Shown one piece after another: positions 25,001 to 38,200 of a stretch of 64,000 nucleotides of DNA. The position numbers and the translations under genes were made by a program. Location: NCBI RefSeq assembly GCF_003254395.2, contig NC_037646.1:5861881-5925880 (forward strand), written 5' to 3'. How positions within the stretch are numbered: the stretch's first letter is position 1; the number at the start of each line of letters is the position of its first letter. The notes below the pieces were generated by a model. It ran no database searches and was not told the origin of the DNA. It saw nothing but the letters and a program-made list of their open reading frames with translations. The stretch comes from Apis mellifera (Eukaryota > Arthropoda > Insecta > Hymenoptera > Apidae).

Positions 25001-28000
25001 TATTACAAATCCACACAACAGATACAATCGATAATCGATAACAGGACGTATCCAGCGAGTGATCTTGTCAACTTATCAAACCGGCGCTCGACGCGATGTC
25101 AAATTAGATTTCATTCGGCAAGGAGAGAGAGAGGGAGAAAAGGAATAAATAAATAAGAGGAACGACGAATATCAAAAGGCGATCGACAGGCCGGGGACGG
25201 CTGATTGAATCGTCGTATGAATGACGGGCGTGGGCACGTGAAAGTGAGTCCCGGACGCTTCGTGGGATGTTGCCCTCTTCTCCGAGGTGTGGTCCGTCTC
25301 GCGTGGGATATGCAGCCGACCGGATGGTAATGACCTGGTTGACAATCGCGAGGCTAACCGTCAAATTACACGGACCACGTTTATCGATCATCGATATCCT
25401 CTCCTCCCTGTTTCATCCAAATTTCCTCGATCCTTCGTTCGTTTATTGAATTTTATTCCATTTGAAAATTCGTGAGATTATTATCTCTATAAACAATTTT
25501 CAGAATTCTTAAACGAAGAAGAATAAAGCATCAATAGAAAAATTATTCTGAAATTAATTCGATGCATAGAAAGGTGAAGGAGGATGATGGAAACGATATC
25601 TGATTATTCTAACGGATTACACGATAGAGGAGATAATCAAAGGAAGTTTGAGCGTAGCATTCACGTGGGATGTGTCTCGCCGATCTTGCTGCTTGCTTTC
25701 GCGCGCCAATCCGTTACACTTTTCTCCAGGAACGCTGTCGTAATTTATGCACGCTGGTCTGGTTTTGCAAGCGGCGCCTAGCGTGGCCGGCGAAAATAGA
25801 AGAAATAAATGAAAGGACCCGCTCGAGAACAGCGTTGGGATCGAGAGTTTCGCGGATAGATCCAATTTCGAATTTCCTGAAAACCGATAACCGATTCAAA
25901 GGGCTTCTTTCACAAGAATTCACAAAGATCCACCTTGGATGCATTTATTATATTCCTAACTTATGACGCACAGATATACACAGGTGCAAACGATCTTCTG
26001 CCTCGTACGAAAATTCTTCATCCTCCATTCAGAGAGATTATCAATTTTCAACTATTAATTCAGAAAAAAAAATCTAGAATCTTTTCCTTTTTAATAATAA
26101 TCACAAGGCAAGGTTAAACGGTGGAGCAGTTGCAAGTGGTGAAACGAGTCGGATTCCAAGAGTCGAAATCGCGGGCGAAATGTCAACGTTAAAGGTATAA
26201 TAGTTGGTTTAGGTAGCGGCTCGATCGGTTATCGGGGAACCGGGATCGGATTTATAACGGCCAAGGTGCAAACTTGTACTTTCTATTCTTTCCGATGCCA
26301 AATGAATTTTACACGGCCGTCCGCGTGTGGGGCGGGGCGTCCGCTCCGAAAATTTATGATCCCCCGGAACACGGCGTGCATTATACCTTCTAAATGTCCG
26401 GGATCTCGGTTATCTCGCGGAATGCGATTCGCCGGCTTGTCGCCGCCGAGGATTGTATTCCTCGACAAGCCACGTCCATTACGTCAACCCCCGAGGGGGG
26501 TTGCTAATCTCTCGCGCGCAACATTAAAGATGACCGATGATCGCTTCGAAAACCAAGCTTTCCCAGACGTTTCAGCCTCTTCGAGATCGAGATATGATAA
26601 ATCGGAGGAAATGGCGCGATATTTGAATACGATATATTATTATACGAAAGACTTCTCGTTTTTTTCTTGGAAACGTAAATTATTCGATTATTAATTTGAA
26701 TACGAAATTTAGCAAGGAATGTTCGATGTAAATTTGTAATAAATCTCCTCGAGTATTTATCAAGTACTTTCTGCATTTTTTTTAATTTCTAAATTAAAAG
26801 TAAAGGAAAGAATTGTAATAAAATATTTTTCGAGCGATAATTAAATCATCTATGAACAGTTGTCAAAGTGGATGACTCTTCTGTCGATTTTGATATTCGA
26901 AATTAATTTAAAAATTGCAACAACGTTTTAGATCTAATTGGCTCACAAGATCGATCATACACGAAGAATACAGTCACATTTGTATGCATTTTCTCTACAC
27001 AGTGATATTTCTCTTTTACCAAAATCATGCTCGAACAAACTGATACACCCACACGATCTGTCAACCTTTCTTTTTCATTAGCTTTTCTTAGTCCACCATT
27101 GTATTTTTTTTTTTATTATACACAGTGATATTTTACATCCAAACAAATATATGCTCTGCAATGAATATCCGGTTTTTTGTACGTTGGAATTCCAAAGAAC
27201 GATTTTATTTAATTTCACGCTGCAACTAACATTTGTTGATGTTGTAATTAATCGTAATGGAATTTTTATTGGAATAATTATTCGATTATCTGTTTCCAGT
27301 AATCGAAATTGATTTAAGTTTCTATAATTTAGTATAATCAAATTCAATATTATTAAATTCTGGATATTCATATGATCAATATCAATCGATGACCGATTGA
27401 TTTAATTGAAAAGAAAGGATTTACAATTTCGTCAATTAAGTATAAAATTTTTAACGAAGGAAAACAAATAATTAATAAAATAACAATTGCAATTACTGTT
27501 CAAATAATTCCAATATTATGATTTTTCAATAAAAATAAGTTTGAGAATTTATTTAAAAAAATAAGTCTAAAATGATATAAATAATTAATGTTGAAATTTT
27601 TATATTATTCACGTTCCTATATATTTTATCGTCAAGGAAAAATATAATCTGTAATTAAGTAACAGATCTTTACACAAAGTTACACATTCCCAACTATTTT
27701 TATTCTTGGAAAAAAAACTATAATAAAGCAAAAATCCGTTCAGAATTTATTATATCTTGCAAGAATAACCCGAATTTAATTATGAGTATAATAAACAAAT
27801 AAATAACTCGAGATGTAAGAATAATATATTGCTTACCGTGCTCATCAGGCCCAAAATGTAGCCGAGCAAACCTTTGCCGTGGTACCTCACCATCTCCGCG
27901 TCCGCAGCCACCATGATCTCGATGAAATATTCACTTGACAGGGCTCTACGTGGTCTCCAAGTCACGGAGGGATCCGATTCCATTTCCGAGTCCTGGCCAT

Positions 28001-31000
28001 ACTCCTCGCTCAGATCATTTCGTCTTCTCTCCACGGAGTAGTATCTGTAACGTTTCAAACGAAACCTCCTCTTAGGAGATTGGAGAAGAATACTCCATCG
28101 AGTCATTGCGTAATTTGTATCCGATTCTAGCTGTTTCGAATTATATTTTGAGATATTGGATAAATTTAACGATCAAAGTCTGGCCATGGATCGAATAAAT
28201 AAAACGGAAGATCCTTTTCAAAAAATTATTTTAAAAATAAAATATTTTATTTCAGACTCGAGAGTATCTTCTTTGTTGGAAATTATTCGTAAAACGGCGA
28301 TTTGTTGCGGAATATTCCTTTAAGCGGATTCCACGGCACCCCATATTTCGCGAGAAAGTCGTGAAAGTTGGTCGAAAAGAGCGGTGCAATTTTTTCCTCG
28401 TCATCGGGGCCCGATGAACCGTATTAAATTTACCGAAAGATACGAGCTACCATTTGTGACGTGTGACGTTTCACGATTTTATGATGCAAACGGGCACGAG
28501 ATTAATAAGACGATCAATCTCTGCCTTGCGTTCAAAGTGCTCATTTACCAACTCTTCCTCTCCCTTGATGATGATTACTTGCCGTTGTATCGCGATACGC
28601 GTTCGAATCCAAAATTCACTATTTTCGAGAGACGAGTCATTTTTTAATTTGCTACGTCGCGATTTAATTATTCGTCAATTAAGCACTCTTTTAAACTTAA
28701 GTTTCGAACTTATTATGAATTTACTTTATATCTTTGTAGCAATTTAAAAAAATTATTACGAATTTTTCATCATAATCATTCTCGATTAAAGATTCCCCTC
28801 GATTGGAAATTTTCTTTTCTGTTTCCTCATACAATTATCGTTAACATGATTCGTCAGATTCGCATTTCAATATTCCATAATCTTTCAATTACAAGGTGCA
28901 AATCTGATTTCCTACGGCCATCCATCACGGCCAATATTAAACAACCGATCTTTCCGTCCGTTTCCCCCGTTAAGTTGCATCAAATTACGTTTAAGACCCC
29001 TTGAGATATCCTCGGAGAATTTACCAGAAACTTAACGACCGATCAAAGAAAACGTTCTTAAAAAAAAAAAAAAAAAAAGGAAGGAAGGAAAAGGAAGAAG
29101 AGGAAGAAGAAGAAGAAAAAGGAACTCTCGTACCTGGCATCGTTTCGTAAAAAATTTCGATGCCCCTCGGCTTGTCCCACGAACTGCTTGTACATCTCGT
29201 CCTCCTCGGAACGTTCCAGCTCCTTTTTCTCGGTTAAAGACCTGCGCTTGCGGCGTCGGCCATCGAAGTAAATTTTACCCTTGGACGAGTTCTCCACAAT
29301 TGGAGTTGGTGTGTTGTCATCTGTGGAAAAAAAAGGAAAGGAAAAAAAAAGAAAAAAAAATGGCGACTCAGGTTTGGTTATACAGATAGATACTGCTACG
29401 TGTAAAAGTGTTGAAAGAGATAACATGAAGAGAGAATTTCGTGATTTCGTCTCGCGGAGATTTAATTTTTAATACAAAAATTTTGTAGAGGAGAGAAAAG
29501 TGAAGAGCTGAAATAAATCGGATATTGAAAGCTCGCAATAAAGTCATCTGTGTAAGCAGACGTTCTACTCCATCTCTTTGAAAAGTGATTTCCGTCGTCC
29601 CGTGGACGTAAACTATTAATCATTCGCGAGATGAAGAAATGCAAGATCGTGATTGAGTAAATCTCCGATGCTAGAATATTCTCTCTCTCTCGTGCTGGAT
29701 AGCAGACGTTTATAGATGTATATATATATTGCATCGTGATATCCTTCTTCAGTTTCATAATTTTCACTGAGATTAAAGAGAAGATGAAGATATCCTAGTT
29801 TTTTTTTAAAAATCTTTCTAAATTCCAACAGTTCCCTCAACATTTTTAGAAACTTAGATTTTTCTTCTCTTTCGAAATTATTTACATCTTCGACTTCGAA
29901 AATGTTAAAAAACATGATAATATAAATGGAAAATGGACAACTGTTTAACGTTGACATCACCGCCAATTATTTATCTCGATTTTCTCGGAATCGAAAATTT
30001 TTTTCTTGGCCGCGTTTAATCGTCGATTAAAGGGAAAACGAAGGAAAGCAGAGCACAAAAATATCCTTGTCTTCGTTGGCGAGGTTTGAGAAGGCTAAAG
30101 ATCCGATTCGAATCGAAGACAAAAGCGCAACTGTTCGCGGGAATCGTGGCGCAGCTGCGCATATATCGTATATTCGAGAATTGCATTTCCGATCGAGCGA
30201 AGTGCGGTTGACACTTTTGAAAATCTGCTGTCTTTCTGTTGCGACTCGTCGTCTTTTACCCGATCTCGATCCCCTTTATCCATCCTTCGTGAATAGATAT
30301 TATCTTGCATCTTGTTAAGCGCGATTCATTTCTCCCTCGACGCCATTCCAACGTCTATTCAACATTCTCGCTTTAATTTCTCCCATATCGAATATTAACG
30401 ATTATGTACGTGGCAATTGAGAAATCTTTCGTTTTGAAATAGTTGTTACAATTTATATAACGCCCTTTTCGTACACGTGTACTCGAAGGAAGGAATATTT
30501 TCACAATTTTTTAAAATTCGAAAGCCTTGGCTTATCGCTTCTTTCACGATTCGAACAGGATTATATCAATATTTATTGTTCGATGTGAGGTTGCAAATAC
30601 AATTTGGAGGGAGTGAAAAGGAAAAGAGATTTGGAAGGACAGAATTTGCGACAGTTTGCTCTTAGACACGCGTCAATGAATCACGGCTGAACGCTTGCTT
30701 AATGATTTCGTTAAATCGATTAAGCGTTCACCCGATCGTGTGTATGCACGGCTGCATGGTTCCGCGTGTCGAGATTGCGGTATTGATAAACACAAATGTC
30801 TGCAGCTCGTAACCATGAAATGGAAACCGATCGAGCTCATTTCTGCTCTATCGTTAAATAAAATATCGAATAAATTACCTTTTGCTTTTAAAACGGATTT
30901 ATTCGAATTAATCCGAGAGATATCCATCGATGGAAAAATGTATTCGCTTCTTAAATGAATAAATTTTAATTTCCTAGCGCGCGAATTTTTAAATTACTTC

Positions 31001-34000
31001 CTCTTCGACTAACAAATGATTCATATCTAAATTTATTTCCTATCCCATTTCAAGAATAATAAAAATATCCTCTCCTGTTCAAAATCAACCCGCCACGCAA
31101 CAAAATTCAGAAATATAAAGATACAGAATCGGGATAAAAATTGAAAAGATCATTGTAACTGATCTTCCAGCTCTTCGACAGAAGCATAACAAACGAGCGA
31201 CAGAGATATGATTCGCCAACTACGTAATAACGTGTCCCACACGCGAGCAAACGAAAAGGAAAAAAGAAGAAGAAGAAAAAAAAAAAAGAATCGAGAGGGA
31301 AAAGAAGGGATCCTTTTGAAAGAATCCTCGGGCCGACGAGGCCGGCGTTTTAATCGGCGCAAAAAAAGCATTGGGTGCACCCTTGCGCACCGTTGCGGTA
31401 GGTCCGGTGAACGGAATGCACTTTCATGCAATCGTAATGACAGCTTTATTGCTCGGTGTAATTGGCATTATTATGCCTGGCGAGATTGGCACATTGTTCC
31501 GTGCTGCTATACATCGTCCACGGAAATATCTCTCTCTCCCTCGTTTCTCAGACTATTTTCTCCTTCTTCTTTCCGTTTTTTTCCAGCCAATGACAGGGAT
31601 AATTAGCGTGTCATCGTGTATTTCGTGAAGTTGAATTATTCTCTTTCGTGAGAATGTATGTAACGTTATAATTTGATCGAGAATTTTGATTTTATTCCTT
31701 TTCTTTTTTTCTTTAAAGAGATTGGATCGAATCCAATTCCTTTGGGCGAAAATATTATTTAGATTAAAGAGATTGAGATTTCTTCTTTGCGATGATCGAG
31801 AATTTTGCACAAGTTTTTATTCTTTTTTTTTTTTTTTAAAAGATTGAGATTTCTTCTTTGCGAAAATAATTTCTTCTTTGTAAATGAAATAATAAATACG
31901 ATTCGACGAGATTATTCAGATTGTTTTTTTCGTTATTGTACAGAAATAATTAAATTAACTTTTTGACATTCGCGAATTTTTAATAAAGAAAATATTATTC
32001 AGATTAAATTTTGCACAAGTTTGATTTTATTCTTTTTTTTTTTTAAAGAGATTGAGATTTCTTGTTTAGGAAAATAATTTTCTTTGTAAATAAAATAATA
32101 AATACGATTCGACGAGATTGTTTTTTTTCGTTATTGTACAGAAATAATTAAATTGACTTTTTGGCATTCGCGAATTTTTAATAAAGAAAATATTATTCAG
32201 ATTAAATTTTGCACAAGTTTGATTTTATTCTTTTTTTTTTTTAAAGAGATTGAGATTTCTTGTTTAGGAAAATAATCTTCTTTGTAAATGAAATAATAAA
32301 TACGATTCGACGAGATTATTCAGATTATTTTTTTTCGTTATTGTACAGAGATAATTAAATTAACTTTTTGGCATTCGCGAAATTCTTTTTAATAAAGAAA
32401 TTAAATGGGATATTTTCTCTCTGTAAATAGATATTACTATTATTATTATTATCGTTGTTTTATCACATTCGATCCGTCGTATTTTGTTTCACTTTAGACG
32501 AGCCCCCGATAAAACGAATGAAAAGCCACCGTTCAAGTACATTTCAACTTGGCAGCCTGTTTTCTAGTCCCCGTTTCGATGTCGGGAGTCGCGTTTCTCT
32601 GATCCGTTAGCGTGTTCCGGCACATCGGGGGCCTTTTAACGGCCATTAGGGCGCGGCTTTTGTCATTCTAATTTCAAACGTGCATTCCTTGCACACCGAC
32701 CATCCCATTTTCGCTTCTCACTCTGCCATCCGTGCCTCGCCAACATTCACACAATCCACAATTTCAAAGGAAAAACGACTTTGGAGAGGGAAAGTTAACA
32801 TCTACATCATCAGAAAAAAGAAACATCTAGAAATTTTCAAATCCCCTATCCCTGTGCAAAAAAAGAAAAAGAGGAAATCCGGAAGAAAGGTAAAAGGAAT
32901 TGGAGAAACCCGGGCGGGGCACGACACCCACGCGAGGGAATCGCAAAAGGCGCCCATTTCGCGGGAGATAATAGAAGTGGTGCGTGCAGCCTATTTGTCG
33001 TCGTCCACGTTGCGCTCACGTTCTTCTCTCCCCTGCCACCGATCTCGATCGCGGCGCTCGCCGACGCCAGCCTTTATTCCGCGGTTATTGTCACGCCGTG
33101 CCGCTCCAGCGTTAGTCAGCCGGCCACGTATTCTGTGGAATAAATGCACGGACGCGACGTATTCCGGTTCTGGAAGGATTTAATTGACTCCTCTCGAGGA
33201 AAAGAAGGATGGATTCAATATCACTGGAACTGATTACGTCATCACGGGGATGAAAATTGGATTTCTCAGATTGGACGAGGAAAAATCGGTTGAATTGGAG
33301 AGTAAAAGTTGCGATGGTTGGTCGGATCGATTAGCGAGATACGGATCGTTCTCCAAGGTATTTTCTGGGTTGGCTCGTTAGGAGAGAGTACGAGTTGAGT
33401 GGAGGCGTGACTAGGTTGCTCGGTCGGATTTACAAGTTGCGTGTAGGTAGTTTTCTTTGGTTTGGTAATGGACCAAGCGGCGGGATGCTTGGTTGATTGG
33501 TCGGTCGGTGGGTGTTTCGCGGGATGATGGAGTTGTCTCCTCTGTTGCTCGGGATGAGAAGGGATTTATATTAATTTTGTTTTAAAAAAAGTTTTTTTCA
33601 ATTATCAACAATTCTAAACCTTTCAGCTCATCCGTTATTTCTTATTAATTATTTATTAATTTCTCGGAAAGAGAGGGAATTGATTCGATCGAGACGAGTT
33701 TCGTCGACTCGTCGCCTCTTACGCTCGCCGATTTAAGGCCATCATTCGTCGGCCAAGTGGCTGGAGAGGATGAAATCGGTGGAACAACGGTCTAGGGATT
33801 TTTCGACGGATGATGTACGACCCGTGACGAAAGCCCCGGCCCTTTTTCTCCTTCCTTTGGGCAAGAAACCACCAGATACCGGTCTCACGATCATTCACTC
33901 TGACGTTTCACGCTGTGTCTCTGCCCTCCGTTTAATTAATCATTCGCCCCTTTTACACGTGTTAACGTGTACCGATCGTTTGAAGAAGCGCACGAAAACT

Positions 34001-35185
34001 CCAAACTTCTTCCTTCCGTCATAACTCATTCCTTCCACCATTCTTCCCTTTATCCTTATTGCTCCTTGAGTGCATTTAATGCTCGACTCGTCGATGAAAA
34101 AGAAACTCACAAAAATCCCTAGCGTCCTGAATACATTCTCGAATAAATTCCTCGACTAAATATTTGACATTATTTCGTTATTGTAAATATTTTTACAAGA
34201 TAATTGTAATAAAAAACGAGGCGAAAATGGTAAAATAGATTGATCGCCGTCTTCTAAAAAATATTTCTTTTTTCTTCATCGCGAGCCTCAGAGACGAAAC
34301 GGATTGAGAGATGGTGGAATTCCAGCATCGGGGATGAGTCGGGAGGTAAGTGGCCGGTTTCATACGGGCGGCGGTGATTTATTCCTAGATTCGAGCCAAT
34401 CGCCATAGGGGTTCCACGGTGTATAAACCTGCCTCCACGTGAAATTTATTAAGCATGCACGCTCGTCCGGCTTCTTACGGTTCGACGCCACAATGCAGAA
34501 CGTATTCGAAACGACTTCTGTCACGACCGATTCCCCGACGAGCCGCGTGAAATTATTCAACCTATCGCAGCCGCCTGTCCCTAGGATATTTCACGTTCGT
34601 TCTCGTGGATAGAGAGCGAACGTGACGTGTGGAATTTCGATGTTTCGATTTCTCGAATTATTACCATTCCAGGAATCTTTTGATCGATGTTTAGCAATTT
34701 GCGCCATTTAGTTTCTTCCTTCCTTTCTTCCTTTCTTTTTTTTTTTTCGTGACAAGGTTTGACGTTTGAGGTTTTCGAATTCAAATTTATCTTCCTCGAA
34801 AACTTTACAACTTTTTTTTTTTTTACATACAATTTTTACTCTTTTAGAATTTATGAAATTTAAAACATAAAATAAAGAAATATAATAAATTAATCATTTC
34901 TACGAGAAAATAAGATAAAATAAAATCACGTTCTTAAAGAAAAAAAAAAAAAGAAAGATCCCATTTACGATAATCGGTCTGTCGATCGTGTCCGAAAATT
35001 GACTCGTTACGCAAATTCGAAAAAATTTAATCAAACAAAAATTAACCGGCATTAAATTAACTCGTTAACTCCGCAATTTTCGTGTCAATAATATCATCTC
35101 GATTAATAATATCCCAAAAAAAAAAAATTAATACTAACGAGGGAACCGCAAACTTTCTAATTAAACTCCGCCTCCCATACATTTT

Positions 35186-35237
<52 letters not shown>

Positions 35238-38200
35238 ATATCATACACCGGTCAATTTTTCTCGGAAACTTGTGGCCGAGAGATTAAACCGAGGAACGAA
35301 GGTTCGAATTGTAAGCGATCGAAATTGCCTCCACGTGGGCCCCGAAACCAACGCTTATTTTCATATTTTCCCGCCGCTCGAACCCCGTTACAGGGCGAGG
35401 GGGAGAGTTAGCAGAAATGAAATTGCCGATGATACGAACTTTCACCCGAAATTACAGCGTGCAACGTAACTTTCCACCAATTATCGGGCATTCGGCGGGT
35501 TTCACGTAAGTATAATCCGTGTATAATTTGTACGATCGAAAGTTGCATGATTTTCGTCGGTGGTTGAAAAGGAAAGAGAGAAGAAAAAAAAAAAGGAAAG
35601 GTAAAAGGAAGGAGGGGGAGATTCGTTATTAAGTCATTCGTGTATCACGAACGTGTATAGATAGAGAGAGAACATCGTCGATTAATAACACGGAAGCGGC
35701 CGCTCTAATAATATCCTTCGTTCGAAATATTTTCCCGCCGTTAATTAACGACCAATGGAATAGCGTTCGATTAGCGTTCGATACGGCGCGAACGTTTTGA
35801 AACGCACGATTGGGGTGCGAAACTGGCGGTTAATTATCCATCGAGATAAAGTATCTAAGAGATTCTTCTCGGAGCTTGGTTGGTTGATTCAGCTCGTTGG
35901 AATGTTTCGAAAGTCTCCTTTCTTTCTTATTCTTCTTTTCTCTCTCTTTTTTTTCTCTTCTCCTCTTTTAATGGTCAATGGTATGGCGTTGCTCCTAGTT
36001 GTTGTTGTTGTTACGCAATTTCTAGGTAGCCGCGTCAAAAGAAAGAAAGAAAGAAAGTTTCGATAGGAGAGAATGTTCTTAACTTTAACGATCCTTCCTA
36101 GCTTTAAGTTATATAAATTCTGGAAAAGAAAAACAACTATTTTAGGGGGAGGAAAAAAAATAAAGCAGAAAAAAAAATTTCCTTAAGGAAAGGAAGGAGG
36201 GAAGAAAGAAATTCCATCTATCTCTCCTTCTCTTTTCCGATCTTCTCTTTCTGTTGAAATCTTTTATTCGACGAAACGCGTCGAGTCATCGTTTCGAGCG
36301 GACAATGTATCAAGAAAGGGTGATCAGAAGAAGGGCGCGTACACGTTACGTCTGTCATTTCGTTGCTAACCTGTAATAACACGACTTCTTGCTCCCGCGA
36401 TCCTTGTATCCTCGTATCGATCGCTTTGATCCATGGGATCGAGATCGAGAACAGGGGAGGAGGAGAAAGAATGGGCCCTACGGTGGAAGGGGGGCAGGGG
36501 ACTCGAAGGGCGCGGCGATGTACGGTTCGATCTTGATCATCGTGCCCGTTATTCCGGAACGATCGCGGCGAGTCAATGACTTTTGCATATCACCAGATCG
36601 ATCTCTTCGATCGTCGTTGTTTCTTCTTCCACTCGTGTATCCACGTGGTTGGCGCCCAGCCGTCTACAGAATCGTTTCGCTAAATTTGGTAGCCCTGCAT
36701 ATCTAGCTTCTGAAAGGTTCCATTCGATTATATATTTTACAATTTTCTCCTCTTAACCGTAATAGTTTTCAGTATTGTAATCGTTGATATATAATCATTT
36801 TCTTCTTTCTCATTAATTTTCGAAAAAAATCAATCACTATCTCGTCAATATATATATCAATTGATAATTAAATTAAATTAATTGCCAAGATTCATGTACG
36901 CGTTAAAATAAAGAAAAGAAAGGAGATAGTGTTTCAAGAAGACAGTTACATAACCTATCTTGCGGTATCATCTCAAGATAGGTTAGGTCATTGGCTTGGG
37001 CCAAGGGGAATAGTCGGTAATTATCGATCACCTTATGGCAAGCCCCTTTCGAGTTTTTCCTTTTTTTCGATCATCGTTAACCCCTCGTTTCGAGACGAGT
37101 TCGATCATTTTTCTTTTGCTGGAGGGAGGGGAGGGTCCACCATTTCGAGAGAGGCCACCCTTGAGAGGGCACACACACACACACACGCCCCCTCCGCGCA
37201 AAGAAATCTGTACATCTGTACCACGCCTTCCATTTAACCGGGGCGCTTTTTGCCCAAGGTGCTTTTTACAACTCCGATTCCCATTCTGCACGCGCTTCCT
37301 TTTCCTTTCTTTGCATCTTGATTCCGCCTTGTTTCTTCCCCCATGTTCCATTGCATGTCCGTCGATACGGTTTTGTCGGATAGTTCGGTCGGTAAAATCG
37401 TTTTGTTTTCGTTTGCTCTTGTTCTTGTTAAGCGATTCAGCCGAGGATTTTATTTTTCTTTATAGAAGCGAGTTTTATTGCTGTATTCTTTGGTCCAAGT
37501 TTTTTCTTCCTCGAATTTTTGCCAATAATTTGTCGGTATCGAAGATGTTATTTTATTTGAAATTTAGTTTTATCAGACGATTGGATCGTTGAACAAAATA
37601 TTTTATTCTTGAAGAATGAAGTTAAATAATTGTTTTTAGAAAAAAATTATCTCCTCGATTCTTCTCAAATGTCTGTAAAATAAAAATTACAGAAAAAGAA
37701 GAAGAAAGAATTTTCGTCATTAAGAATTTTCCAAGATCTTCGATCATTACACACGAAACGAGTCCTAATCACGCGAGCAACGATGCATTCCTCCTCGAAC
37801 TCGAAACGAGTCCTCCTCTGTCATCGTTTCCCCCCTTCCTTTAACCCACCTTTTCCCTTCCTAAGTTAACCAGGCGATTTCAGTTTCTTGCTCGGAGGTG
37901 CAGAAGGGCTGGTTTCTCGTTCGAAATTCGCGCGTGATTACAGGTTCATCGGCTTAACAGGTTTGCCGTGCCCCAGGCCCGATTCCAGGCCGGTCCCAAA
38001 GCAACGAACGAAAGCCATCGACCAGAGAGCGAGTGTATCGAGCCCGTGACCGGCTCGTGGATCCACGATCGATCGCGATCTACCGCCCACGTGCTTCTAC
38101 CGAAGTATAGTACGCCTCCTCGAGTATGTATCCTTACTTTCATTCGTGCTTTCATTCGCCAAAGGGGACCTTCGTTCGAATATTATTTTCAGAAGAATTT

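Larger units (their letters stand above)
19562..27836 (-). other. ADAMTS intron, 8.3 kb
   Basis: No exon is needed, since exons 3 and 4 join in phase 0. It holds the 120-bp tandem array at 24.1-24.95 kb, a 9-bp-stem hairpin at 22164-22190, and several CpG-rich, repeat-poor patches (about 21650-22200, 22960-23300, 23580-23960, 25020-25400, 26120-26560) that could be regulatory. Open frames of 60-140 codons in those patches occur on both strands and show no recognisable domain. Confidence 0.7.

Noticed and set aside
29616..29966. Minus-strand 116-codon frame with a helical-looking Leu/Lys stretch in the 14.9-kb intron
   Set aside because: Exons 1 and 2 already join in phase without it, no family match, and it overlaps another frame at 29462-29767.
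32680..33183. Plus-strand 167-codon frame
   Set aside because: Lys/Arg/Ser-rich with no domain; it lies in a CpG-rich patch where all frames are long.
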